DNA of 64,000 nt from Gnetum montanum. Lineage: Eukaryota > Streptophyta > Gnetopsida > Gnetales > Gnetaceae. The stretch spans positions 310,001 through 374,000 of the forward strand of contig MNCI01027002.1 in assembly GCA_015680685.1 (NCBI GenBank). Reading direction: 5' to 3'. Shown here one piece after another: positions 10,578 to 22,304 of this stretch; the first letter of the stretch is position 1, and each line of letters starts with the position of its first letter. Both the position numbers and the translations under genes were made by a program. The notes beneath the pieces are model-generated. The model made no database searches, was not told the DNA's origin, and saw only the letters and a list, made by a program, of their open reading frames with translations.

Positions 10578-12370
10578 TTGAGTGTTAGAATCTTCTACCA
10601 CTCATCACTGGTAGAGAGACTATTNNNNNNNNNNNNNNNNNNNNNNNNNNNNNNNNNNNNNNNNNNNNNNNNNNNNNNNNNNNNNNNNNNNNNNNNNNNN
10701 NNNNNNNNNNNNNNNNNNNNNNNNNNNNNNNNNNNNNNNNNNNNNNNNNNNNNNNNNNNNNNNNNNNNNNNNNNNNNNNNNNNNNNNNNNNNNNNNNNNN
10801 NNNNNNNNNNNNNNNNNNNNNNNNNNNNNNNNNNNNNNNNNNNNNNNNNNNNNNNNNNNNNNNNNNNNNNNNNNNNNNNNNNNNNNNNNNNNNNNNNNNN
10901 NNNNNNNNNNNNNNNNNNNNNNNNNNNNNNNNNNNNNNNNNNNNNNNNNNNNNNNNNNNNNNNNNNNNNNNNNNNNNNNNNNNNNNNNNNNNNNNNNNNN
11001 NNNNNNNNNNNNNNTTAAGATCTAGGGTATGGGAATTCAAGAGAGACCCATAACCATGAACAAGGGGGTAGTAGAGAGCATCATAAGCTTCAAGGTCATG
11101 GCTACAATGAGCCTTTGCTTGCCATCCAAAACATGCTAAACATCATAGAGGCAATGAGAATTCCCAAAAGACACATGAAAGATAGTAGGGTCAAGTAATT
11201 AGATATGAACAACATCCCCAATTTTGAGGGGGGATATAACTTCAATCCACAAAATCATCTTTAGGCTTTTCACGATGCTTGTGCCTTATAAAATGTAGAA
11301 AGTGACTAGCAAAAGCATAAGTTATTTCCTAGGACACTCATCAAAGAAGCAGAAAGCTGGTACCAGTCCTTGGAGCTAGAATAAATCTGTAGATGGAGTA
11401 TGATGCTTGAACTATTCAATAATAAGTATTAAATGTACTCCTGAGTGTCCAATCTAAGAAGGTAGATCCAAGGATGAAAGCAAGAAACACATGAGTCCCT
11501 ATATGCCACCATGGGTAGATATTATTCCTTATTACATGGATGCTCTAGGCTAGTTACTCTTAGTAGGAACAACTTTGCCACATCATAGATGAGTTTTACT
11601 TTGAAACGAGAAGAACTCTTGGGATCTACACCCGAGAAAGACTATTAAAGTTCATATCTCATCATATCCAAAGGCTAATAAAGTAGGTAGCGAAAGAAGG
11701 AGAGTTGAGAAAATGGGAGAGTGATGAGAAATATAAGAAGGATCCTTCCATTCACAAGAGGAAGGTTTGATTTTGTGATAGTGAGGGGGAATCTCACTTG
11801 ATGAGGGGATGATCCAAAAAACCTTGCTAATTGAAAAATTTACCTTTAAAATTTTAGCTAAGGTAGATCAGTTATGGGACTTTATGGATAGTAGATTTTA
11901 GGATATTCTAAAAATTCCTAAAGAGTCCAAAGAACAAAGTAGTGATCATAATCGTAGGAGGCAAAAGGAAGCTAAATGTACCAATCAAATAGGTAAGGGG
12001 AGGATTGTTGTAGTAGAGGAAGTTATAAAAATTGGATTAGATGATGGTGATGAGTGTGACATTTACCAATATAAACATCTTAAGGGATGTCTTCCTATTG
12101 TGTCACACTTACAAGAGCCTAGGGTGTATGCTCTAAATCTAAGACTAGCAAAATGACAAACACCCAGAAGATTGCCTTATCTTCAAAGCAATCTCAGGTA
12201 GTTTCATTAGCAATAATAATATTATCCAAGTGGAACTTCACCATAACCATAGGAGTAGTATTAGTAGTGGCAACATTCCCAGTCATGGAGGATGCCACCA
12301 CCAAGGTAGTAGTACCCTTACAAACAACCAAATTCATATGGGTATTACATTCAACAACCCTTATCTCCAC
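10578..12370 (+). pseudogene. Gypsy gag (capsid region), decayed, with assembly gap
   Basis: After the gap the frame reads a capsid-like retrotransposon gag. It holds the region around 11220-11400 that ends in KEAESWYQSLE-type sequence, and a later stretch KEGELRKWESDEKYKKDPSIHKRKV before a stop at about 11767. Gag would form the particle that packages element RNA. Several stops and short frame changes are visible. The frame ends at 12370 where unrelated sequence (repeat A) begins; the homologous copy reads on past this point at 57311. The start lies in the gap. Confidence rests on the match to the copy at 55500-57310 and the order leader-gag-protease-RT there. Confidence 0.65.
10625..11014. 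other. Assembly gap (390 N)
   Basis: A run of 390 unknown bases. The flanks match the paralogous copy at 55439 and 55955, where the intervening sequence is 515 bp. The true gap is therefore probably closer to 515 bp and contains the N-terminal part of gag. Confidence 0.98.
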
Positions 12371-15329
12371 TAAATGTTGCTAGCTACCCTTAGCTTTATG
12401 CATGATAATACCATGAAAGAGACAAGTCCAAGGCACAGGGACCAAAGCTCTTTCCTACCAAAAAAATCAGTGGATAGTAGTATTAATGCAAGGCATAATG
12501 AATTGATTCACATGTCCCTTTACATTTAAATTCATTGAGATAAGAATAAGATACAGCCAAAGTGCCACACCCATAAATAAAACACAACACCCTTAATTCA
12601 TGAGAGGAAAAATGTAGAAAGAGAAAAACATTAATAGCAAGTTTGGGATCTTATTATCTAAAAGTTGAAACAAGTAGATGGAAGAAAATTCCAAATGAAA
12701 ATTGGATATGTAGATTATGTAATACAATAGCATTGAAGATGAATATGGAATTTCATGCAATGTCCTACATTAGATCACATTAGACATAGATGATATATTA
12801 AAGTTATAAATTTGGTTGACTTGTTTCAAATGTTACCACAAATACTTAGTAGTTTTTTAATGATGTTTTCTAAACTTATAGTATGTATAATTCTACTATC
12901 CAATAGATCAAGAGGGTTTGTAGCCACAATAAAATTTCAATTTTAACTTCAATTTAGTAAAAAAAAAAAATATTTCTAAAAGTGAAAAAATATTTCTATT
13001 TGAAAGGTACAAGGGGATGCCTTAATTCAAAGACAAACTATTTATCTATTGCTATTCCTATGGACAAAGAATAGGATCTCCTTATTTGAGAGTTAAAATA
13101 GGTTGATTGGAAATTTCTCATTATTTAAGAATAAATATGGGCAAAAAGTCTCAAGATACAAGCTAAAAAAAGACTTTAAAATATTCAAAAATGTTTCAAA
13201 GCCTATAAATACCACAAATTTTCCAGAAATACAAATATTTTATATTTGATCTAAGAATCTCCAAAGGATAGGTCTTAGTTACTTTCACTACCAAAATGAT
13301 AAGTCTTGGAATAACCTCACTACTAACATTAGATTATCTTATTAAATAATTAATGTTTAGAAAAGTCACAAAATTTTCAACAAAAATATAGGTATTATAT
13401 GTTTTAGCTGGAAATCTCTAAAGAGAGGTCTTGGTTAGTATCATTTCCAAGGGAACATACTAATAGGTCTTGGAATACCAACATTACTAACATCCTTAGT
13501 GGTCAAGGCACATGCATCATCAAAATGATAGGTCTTGACTATGCCTCACCACATACCAATTGACTCAATTGCTTAGTGTTATGATCTTGGCTAGTTTTCC
13601 ATTCTTAAATGAACTTACCAATCAAAATTGAAAGTAGGAAATCCATCCAAACCTTTGTTTTTGAGGGGTGGGTTCCATTAAGAAACACCTTAGTATTACA
13701 TGTAGATGGGATCATCTAAAAGATTTGCAACTTCTAATAGCAATTGAACAAACTTGATCACATTATATATTATTTTATTATTTTCTAAATCCAAAGGATT
13801 TCCAAAATAGTCAAAAGTTCACAATAACTAAAATTCCACAAAATCTTGGAAATTCCCATTTATATCAAAGACTAATTCAAAATTATCATAAAATATCGAA
13901 GAAATTGGCAAAAATCCCACATCATCCAAAAATTTACCAAAAAGGCAAATTGACCTAAAAAAAATACAATACAAATTTCCATATAAAAACAAGTTGAAAC
14001 TATAAAACATTCAGAAGTCTTGACATAATAATTAAAGTTGTAAAAAATAAGGAAGAATTAGGAAGAAGAAAGGAAAAAGAAAAAATTCACAACAAAATAA
14101 AGAAACCACATGAAAAGGAAAATAAAATAAACTTTCTTATTGTGTTGCAAGACCTTTTAAAATTTTCGTATTGACTTTCCTTCCTACTCAAAAATGCTCG
14201 CAATATACTTTCACTTCGTTTGAAACCTATGCATTAGAAATTTTCCATGAAACAAAGCAAGACATATTGAAGAGAAAAATCTATTTACAAGTAGAAGAAA
14301 GACATGCATCATGACACATAGCCTTAATACATGTATATAAACAAAAGAAACATACTCATAATTAAAGAAACTAAGCTGAAAATGGCTTCAGAATGAAGAA
14401 ACTAGGTGGGAAATGGTTTCTATTTGGAAGAAAGAAAGCTTTGGATGGTTTCTGTTTGAAACCAAAAAAAAAAAGAAAAAAGAAAAGAAACCAAAATTCA
14501 TAGGGCAGTGAAGGAAAATGATATGATGTGTGTAGCTTTTATATATATATGCTTTATGTGTAACATTATTGATGAGCTGCTAGGTACCCCTACACCCAAC
14601 CATACGAATCACGGGCGTTCACACATGACTCGGTTGAATTCCATAGACTGTAAGCACTTAACATACACTAGACCTTGATCAGCAAAACCTTGGGTTAGAA
14701 CGATCATCGTCTTCCCAATCTCACTTGTGATGTTCTAGTGGTGATGGTTAAGTGAGATTGAGGCAACTGATTTTTATAGCTTTTTACTTTATCTTTTGGC
14801 GTCTAATTAAGGTATGGAAAGTAAGGAATGAACGATTATCTAATCTATGATTATCCTAATCTGTATTCTAACTATTACCAGCATAAGTATCCGATCGCAT
14901 CTTCTGGGCATGTTCTAAGCATCCCCTAACCACTACTGGGTTACCAGACATTAAGCGTCACTGGGTTACCAAGTGTTGGGTTTGCATTCAAGATGGTCGT
15001 ACTTATGGTTTCTATGAACTATGAATGAACGATAGTGATTAAACTAATAATAAGAGAAACTTAAGTAATTATCAAAGCATATAAATATTAAGCTATTGAA
15101 TGCATTAAATGACTAAGTCCAAATGCGCAATGAATGCTTGAAGAGTTCGTCTTTATTGTCGTCATGCCAATGGGCTCAGATACATCAATGCTCGAATAAA
15201 GAGCCAGTCACTTTTCTTACATCTACTGTGGGCACTTGGAAAATATTCTATCTCCTATGGAAACAAACTACAAGAGCTTCGCTGCAATTGAAAAAAAGGT
15301 ACTTCAATGAGGCAGAAAGCCCTCTTATT
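12371..15329 (-). mobile_element. Repeat A: truncated minus-strand LTR plus 5' leader
   Basis: About 2.96 kb, matching 25114-28074 (repeat B) in direct orientation with only a few percent difference by eye. Read on the minus strand it starts inside the LTR just at the TATA position and runs through R-U5 to the LTR end (TGATGAG on plus at 14570). It then continues into a leader homologous to 6000-7000. The left junction with gag falls in CCAC, shared by both partners, and the right junction falls in CCCT-TTATT, similar in both partners. No terminal duplication is seen, so these look like recombination breakpoints rather than transposition ends. Confidence 0.75.
14592..14618 (-). ncRNA. Conserved LTR hairpin, copy A
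   Basis: On the minus (element-sense) strand ACGCCC pairs with GGGTGT around a 15-base loop, with one G-U pair. The plus-strand loop AACCATACGAATCAC is identical in copy B. Equivalent structures lie at 17304, 27336 and 32677. Confidence 0.45.
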
Positions 15330-15334
15330 CATAT

Positions 15335-17120
15335 TAGCAAATGTTGCACTTGCCATCATCATTTGATTCAATTTTGCAACTTCCTCTACTATAGCAATTT
15401 TTCCATTACTGCTTCCTTTCACCTCCTACGATCATAATTACTACCTTGTTCTTTAGACTCTTCAACAATTTTCAAGACAGCTTAAAATTGGCTATCCATA
15501 GAGTCTTATAATTGATCTACCTTAGCCAAAATTTTAGAGATGCATTTTTTAATTGGCAAGGTCTTTCAATTCACCACCTCATTAAGTGATGATTCCTCCT
15601 CACTGTCACAAAATCGAACCTTCCTCTTACAAATGAAAGGATGACATTTGTATTCTTCTACACTTTTGTGTTTTCTCAACTCTCCTTCTTTTGCTACCTA
15701 CTCAAATAACTGTTGAATCTAATGGGCTCTTAATTTTGACAATTGTCCTTGGGCATAGATGCTAATAGTTCTCCTTGTTTCTAGTTGGAGCCCATCTATG
15801 ATGTGGCGAAGTTGTTCTAATTAAGAATAACCATGGCTAGGACATCTATGCAATAAGGAATAGTATTTTTCCAAGGCAACATCTAAGGGTTCATGTGTCC
15901 CTTGTTTCCATCCTTGGATCTACCTCCATAAGTTAAACACTCGAGAGTAAGTCTAATACTTGTCGTTGAACAGTTTGAGCATTGTACTCCATTGTCTGAT
16001 GGATTCTAGTTCTAAGGATTGGTACCAGTTTCTACTTCTTTAATGAGGATCCTAGGGAATAACTTAACATTTTTCTAATCATTTTCTATATTTTGCAAGC
16101 CATAGGCATAATGAAAATCTTGAAGATGATGTTATAGATCTAATTATTCAAACCTAGGGATATTATTCATGTCTAACCTCTTAATTTGACTATCCTTAAT
16201 GTGCCTTGTAGGAATTTTCATTGCCTCTGCAATGTTTGACATGCTTCAATTAACAAGCAAAGGCTCATCAAGGCCATAATTATGCTAAGTACAATGCCCT
16301 CTACTACCCCTTCATTCATAGTGATGGATATTTATTGAATGCCTACACCCTGGGTCTTGACTTGGCTAATGGTTCCTATGATCATCTTGGTCCCATCGGT
16401 CACCTCCATCATAATCATGCCCCCTACGGTTACTTTTAGACCTACAAGAGGAAGAAGATGACGTTGAAGGTGAAGAGGAAGAAGGACTAGCATCATCAGG
16501 ATTTATGCCATCCCTTCTTTGGTGTTCGCAACGATGATCATGACCATGCTTCTTGTTTGCATCCTTGCCATGAATCTCCTCCTTAGATTTCCCTTTGTCA
16601 TTAGATTCGTTCTTACCAAAACCTGAATTATGGATCGTGAATTGTAGGTTCTGGTTTGGACCTCATTCATAAAATTGAAAGAGAGGAGTTTTGTTGAATG
16701 AAAAACTCTAGAGAAGGGTTCTCCATCATCTTTTTAGTAAGTTAGGGATGGGGAATCATTGAACCACTTCCCCTTCATCGATTCATAGCACTACTCTGGT
16801 TGTTGATTCCTTAGATATTGTTCCTTAGTGGGATGATAATCCTTAATTTCACTATCCTACACAACATACTTATCATGAAGTCCCTAGAGGCCCAATCACA
16901 TAAGAGTTTATTGGAGCATCACAGGAATGGATTGATCAGTTGACAACACAATGTTGCCCTCCATGTCATGCCATCGCAATAGTTCATCTTGGTGTAGGAT
17001 GAAGGTGAAATTAGGTACATGTTCATCAAGATGAACATATACAACTTTGTATTATTGGGGCATTTGGTGATTTACTCCATCAGAGTTGGATGGAAAATCA
17101 CTCTTGTGAAATGAAGACAT
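15335..17120 (-). pseudogene. Gypsy gag on minus strand, decayed and truncated
   Basis: Reverse complement of the gag type at 10578-12080. Matching landmarks include the acidic/Ser-rich stretch at 16440-16490, the AGGGGAAGTGGT-type block near 16770 and the block around 15430 corresponding to 11940. The likely start is the ATG whose complement is at 17118-17120 (MSSFHKSDFPSNSDG), about 140 bp after the primer-binding site at 17263. Many stops interrupt the frame. It ends at 15335, where repeat A begins. It faces the plus-strand gag at 10578-12370, so repeat A sits between two inverted gag fragments. Confidence 0.7.
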
Positions 17121-17262
17121 CTTGTATTAGAAAATAAAATATGTAGTGTGCTTCTTAAAATTTTTGTAGTTATTTTAATGTATGATATGACTTTAGGGTT
17201 CATTCCAACAACCGTAAATAATTTTTCACTAAGTCCTAGATAGCATATGTAACAACTAAAAG

Positions 17263-17280
17263 TCCTCGACAATGGGGCCA
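17263..17280 (-). other. Primer-binding site (tRNA-Asp type)
   Basis: On the minus strand TGGCCCCATTGTCGAGGA matches the usual plant tRNA-Asp primer site at 14 of 18 positions. It lies one base after the LTR end CTCATCA. This fixes the LTR boundary and the minus orientation of this element. tRNA-Asp priming is common in Athila/Tat elements. Confidence 0.65.
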
Positions 17281-17281
17281 A

Positions 17282-17900
17282 TGATGAGCGGTGAGGTACC
17301 CCTATGCCCAACCATATGAATCACAAGCGTTCATGCATGATTTGGTTGAATTCTACAGAATTTAAGTTCCAAAGTACACTAGTTCTAGGATGTGAAATGT
17401 AATCATGATAATCATTTTCTTCTCAACTACACTTGTGAAGCTTTATTGTAAGTGTAATTAAGGCATATGATTTTTATTATTTTATATTTTATTTGTCTAC
17501 AATTAGCAATAGGTTGAAACTCAATTTAAAAATTAATTTAACTAATATAATTACTAATCAATAACTAACTATTCTAACATAAGTATCCAGTCCCACTTTC
17601 CATGCACATCTTGAACATCTATAATGTTGCTGGGTTACCAAATGTTAAGTATCACTAGGATTACAAAGAGTCATATGCATGTTGGACGCAATCATACTTA
17701 TGTACTTAATTAATTCTATCTAATAGAACTAGCTTACTTTAGCTTAATTACTTGAAAGTATTAAATAAAATTGGACAAAAAATTAATTACATGAATATTT
17801 GATATTGAGGCTAGACAAAATATGATTCATCAATGTGACCTGGTCGATGAGGCCCAATCGACAAGGCCTCGTCAACGCAGATAGTTCATGACTCATCACT
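17282..17900 (-). mobile_element. LTR D, 5' LTR of the minus-strand gag element, partial
   Basis: On the plus strand it opens TGATGAGCGGTGAGGTACCCC, as in copies at 14570, 27314 and 32655, and sits next to the primer-binding site. It contains the conserved hairpin and the doubled GGTTACCA-type motif near 17632. A CpG-containing U3 block at 17841-17875 has the inverted repeat GAGGCC/GGCCTC. It is shorter than A and B because the R segment seems missing. The outer end near 17.9 kb is not resolved. Confidence 0.6.
17304..17330 (-). ncRNA. Conserved LTR hairpin, copy D
   Basis: Minus strand ACGCTT pairs with GGGCAT using two U-G wobbles, with one A-C mismatch, around a 15-base loop. The plus-strand complement would not pair as well, which favours a structure in the element-sense RNA. 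Confidence 0.4.
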
Positions 17901-20493
17901 GATGATCCTTTTATCCTATTGGCTATCTATATTAAGTTGTATCTATAGTCAAATTATTTCAAGATTTGATTCCCTAATATGTGCAATATGATTATCAATT
18001 CTTATAAGCATAACTTATTAAAAGAAGAAGAAATAAAGTACAAGTGACAATTTTTCTTTCAAGACTCAATTACCATGAAAAGTTACTAAGACTTTACCCA
18101 CTATGTAACATTAATCTTACTATTATTAATACAACAATGAAGCATTAGCCTAGTGGTAAGACTTTTGATTTGGATGCTTTAAGTCTTGGGTTTAATTTCA
18201 GTGGGCAATGCTGAGTTATAAAGTTCTATTTGGACTATATATTTTGGGTTGAACTATATTTCAATTATTTCAGGTTCCAACACCCCTCTACTATGATTGA
18301 TTCTTTCTAAATTATAGTAGATAATACAACATATTTGAATTCATCTTTTTAGCAATTCATCATGGATTAATGCAAATTTTTAGTAGTGTAAACAAAAATT
18401 TGGTATTCTACCATCTAGTACATCAATGTTGTCTTTTAATTATAATCTTACATTGTTCCATTTTTGAAATTCATTTATAATTCTCCTCCTACTTGAATGC
18501 ATCATCTCAATTCCATAGGTTCAATGGGATTTCATCTTACTTTCTACTAAAGAGTCTTTTTCTTCTTCAAGTCCTTTGGTTGTGATGACCATTACATCTT
18601 CAACTTCCTAGGTTAAGATAAGTTAACATGTATCTTATTGGTTCATAAGTTAAGATTATAATCACTTGTTCGTTAATATGCTTTTGATTTATCAATAGAC
18701 CTTTCTAGTTAGATTATTTTTTTCCATCCAACTTCACTCATGGATAAATCCTTATTCATCTATCCCTTTCATGAAATTCCCTTAATAGCTATTGAGCATT
18801 TCCATATTCTTTAATCTCATAACTTCATTTTATTTTAATATTTCTTTGGGTCATTCACTCAGCTACTTCAATTGAGTTCTTTACGATAAAAAATCTGATT
18901 AATATTTTATTAATTAGTTTTTGAATTTTGTACGATTTATTAACCTTATGAGGTATTCATGTACCACATCTTTTTGTAGTTAATTCTTACTCCACATTAT
19001 TATGCATTACACTTCATAAAAGTTTTTTTTAAAGATTGTTACATGGATAATGGGTAGTATTGTTTAACATTTCTCTTGAGTCTTCAAAAATATTTTATTT
19101 AGTCATCATCTTGAAGCGAATACCTTAAGATGTGTTCATTGGAATATGGTAGTGAAACTAAAATTTTATTATAGACCTAGAAGATTTGTTAGAAAATTAA
19201 TTTATATAAAATACATCAATAACAATCAATCCTACATATAGTATATGCATTTAACATTCATGTCTTTCACTCACAAGGAATCATTAAATACCAATTTATT
19301 GGATATACAAAGAAGAAAATAAATATCAATACATATTATTTTATTTTTCTACTATCAAGTTTACAAATGCATATTGTTACTTAGAAATATCAAATGAGTG
19401 TCAATACAAATAAATAAATATTCTTAGAAAATTTAGAAGTTCTTTATAACATTCGTATTTGTTATTCAAAACTATATAAAGAGGCATGTATTTAGTCAAT
19501 AAAAGGGAAAAAAATAATTGCAAACACTAATTTTATTAATGTAAAACAAGAATATCTCTTTCTTCTACTTTTTCTTGGAATTGGAAATGATCATCTACAT
19601 GCCAACCAATTATCAAATTTTCTTGTTACTTTTACACAATGTGTGATCTTTTTAGATTAGGAATTGAATGAAAACAACATTTGACTTTACTAAATTTCTT
19701 TCAAAAGAGTGGCTTCTAGGCATTTATAACTACAAGAGGAAGGATCATGCAAAACACAAACTTGCACTTGTTCAATCTCTTCATGAAATGCAATAAACTA
19801 ATTGAAAACAAAATCATTTTGCCATATGGTAAATCTATTAATTTGATGAGCACAAGCTTAACTTTGAACTTGTTTTGATAAGCATGAGTACTTTAAAATG
19901 TTCTTAGCTTAGCATTATAATTTTACCAATTTGTATAAGTTTAAAATACAAGAAAGCATCCATTTCCTCTATTCTCTAACCACCTCTTCCTTATTTTTTA
20001 TTTTATCTTTATTTTTATTTTCTATTCTTTTATAAACTTATGTTTGATTGTTTTCTTTTCTCTTTTGCTTTTCTAAAAAGAAGTTTATGTAACATGTAAC
20101 TATTGGCTGATTTTAAAAAGGCTTTCTTGGCCTAATAGTGCTTTTGGCTCATTAACGAGTTATCTAATATAAAAATGCTAATAATAAATAAATTTTTTGG
20201 AGCAAAGGTAATATGTCCGTGGAAGCACTTATGTGGGTAGAGGACTATACCCATACTAGTTGTGTGAATGCTTACAATTTGCATGTCTATAACTAAACAT
20301 TATGGTATCATAAAATGCCAAAATTCTCATCTTTCATTAATAGTATAAATTTAAGGAATATTCCTAATTTTTTCATCACACCATACATGGGAGGCTGCAA
20401 CTAAAAATCTTAGGGACAAGAGATGAACCAGTACAGTAAACCAACAATGATGATAGGACCCATATTTATTTGCAACTAGGTAAAGGAGACCCA
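17901..20493. other. AT-rich intergenic sequence around a tRNA-like repeat
   Basis: Apart from the tRNA-like element at 18135-18290 no coding potential or recognised repeat is seen. This segment is continuous with 25071-25113 once the copia insertion is removed. Confidence 0.5.
18135..18290 (+). repeat. tRNA-derived SINE-like element
   Basis: A pol III type A box TAGCCTAGTGG is at 18146-18156 and a decayed B box GGTTTAATTTC at 18189-18199, 32 bp apart. This is the internal promoter layout of a tRNA head. A non-tRNA body follows (AAGTTCTATTTGGACTATAT) and ends near TTCCAACACCCC. A reverse-complement relative of the body and B box lies at 32180-32300. The two B-box C-to-T changes fit decay at a CpG. 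Confidence 0.5.
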
Positions 20494-20498
20494 CACTA

Positions 20499-20736
20499 TG
20501 TTAGGAAACAAACCAAGTGAAAAAAAAAACAACAAGAAAAACAAGTACACATAGAACACAGAATTTTTGTGGTTTAGAAAGATCACCACTCATTCACAGC
20601 CACATTTCATTATATATTTTTGCAAATTATAGTTACAAGAGAGTTTTGGAACATTACATAAATATAAATAAACCATTCGTAACTAAAACTAGTCCATGAC
20701 CCAATAATCTAGATTAGTCATTACATGACTCCAATA
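20499..20736 (-). repeat. 3' LTR of the copia element
   Basis: 238 bp, aligned with the 329-bp LTR at the other end. The core block GAATTTTTGTGGTT and the terminal block CATTACATGACTCCAA are shared. It lacks the internal duplication of its partner. Confidence 0.85.
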
Positions 20737-20984
20737 ATCTCCCACTTGAAGACTAATCTAGAAAAAAAACTCTTACAACCTTGCTTCTCCCACCTACACC
20801 ATCAACTCCTAGTGCAACACCTCCTCATAACTAACCATGAAGGCTTGCTAAGGTCATGCAAAGCCACAACTTAGCAATAGTGACCACCTTGGTTAACATG
20901 TCCACAAGGTCCTTTGACCCAAGAATCTTCCTTAGCAGTAATGTTCCATCATCTATCAACCCACGAATATGGTGATACCTCAAC

Positions 20985-22240
20985 TGAATGTGTTTAGATC
21001 TAGAATGAAAATTGGATCTCTAGCCAGATGTATGGCACTATGACCATTACTAAAAAGCTTGCTACTATCCTGTGTCTTACAAATGCTCTTAGAAGATCCT
21101 TCAACCATATCATCTCCTTTCTAGCTTTTGATATAGCCATATATTCTACTTATGTGGTTGAGAGAGCAATGCTCTACTAAAGTTGAGACATCCAACTCAT
21201 AGAAGCCTTACCTAGAGTGAAAATATAATCAATGGTGCTCTTCCTGCTATCCAAATCACCTCCTAAATCTCCATTAGAAAAACCCTATAGAGTAATGTTG
21301 CTCATTTTAAAATAAAGTGTCATACCTAAAGTTCCTTTTAGATATCTTACGAGCCACTTTACAGCTTTCCAATGCTCCCTTCCTAGATCAGACATGAACT
21401 TGATAATGACTCTCATTGCATGTGCTATGTTGAGTCTGGAATAGATCATAGCATACATCAAACTTCCAAGTACTAGAGCATATGGTATTCTAGGCATCTA
21501 TTCACATTCTTCTTCTATCCTTGGTGACTAATTCTTACTAAGAATGAAGTGACTTCCTAATGAAGTGCATCTAGTCTTTCCATCCTAAATGTTGAACCTA
21601 CTAAGCACTTTTTCTATATACTTTTCCTAAGACAACTTGAGAATCCCTTAATATCTAGTTCTACTGATGTTCATCACAAGTATCTTCTTAGCTTATCCCA
21701 AGTCTTTCATCTCAAATTTCTTTGCTAGTTGGTGCTTTATTTTATCTATCTCTTATAAACTAGACCCTACAACAAGCATGTCATCAACATACAAGAGAAA
21801 AATAATGTAGCAGTCATCAAACCTCCTTATGTAGCAACAATGATCCATCTCACATCTTGTGAAACTAGCATTAAACATGAACTGATCAAATTTCTAGGAG
21901 CCTGTTTCAATCCATACAAGCTCTTCTTCAACTTACACACAAAAGTTTTTCTACTAATAACATGAAAACCTTCTTATTGAACCATGTAAATGTCCTCATC
22001 AAGATCACCATGCAAGAAAGTGGTTTTGACATCTAGCTACTCTAGATGCAAATCATTAGTAGCCATAATACTTAGCACTAATCTAATGGTAGTCAACTTT
22101 ACTATAGGAGAGAAAATCTTTGTGTAGTCAATTCCTCATTTCTATTGGAAATCATTAAGTACTAACCATACCTTGTATCTTTTGTTGCCATCATGTTCTT
22201 CCTTGATCTTGTACATTCATTTATTTTGCAATGCCTTCTT
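20985..22240 (-). pseudogene. Copia reverse transcriptase and RNase H, decayed
   Basis: The RT active site YVDDM is encoded at 21777-21791 (minus) and is intact. Upstream is a LKKSLYGLKQ-like block (about 21900-21960). Downstream are the conserved linker VLGSLMYAMIYSRLNIAHAM (21415-21474) and HWKAVKWLVRYLKGT. The RNase H end, with an ALSTTEAEYMA-like segment, lies near 21130-21180. Multiple stops break the frame. The enzyme would copy element RNA into DNA inside cytoplasmic particles. Confidence 0.85.
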
Positions 22241-22304
22241 TCCTTCTAGCAACTTAGTCAATATGCTTCTAGAGTGACTTCATCTCATCTCTAATAGCCA
22301 ACTC

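Noticed and set aside
10578-11040. Apparent frames of about 150 codons
   Set aside because: They are almost entirely unknown bases of the assembly gap.
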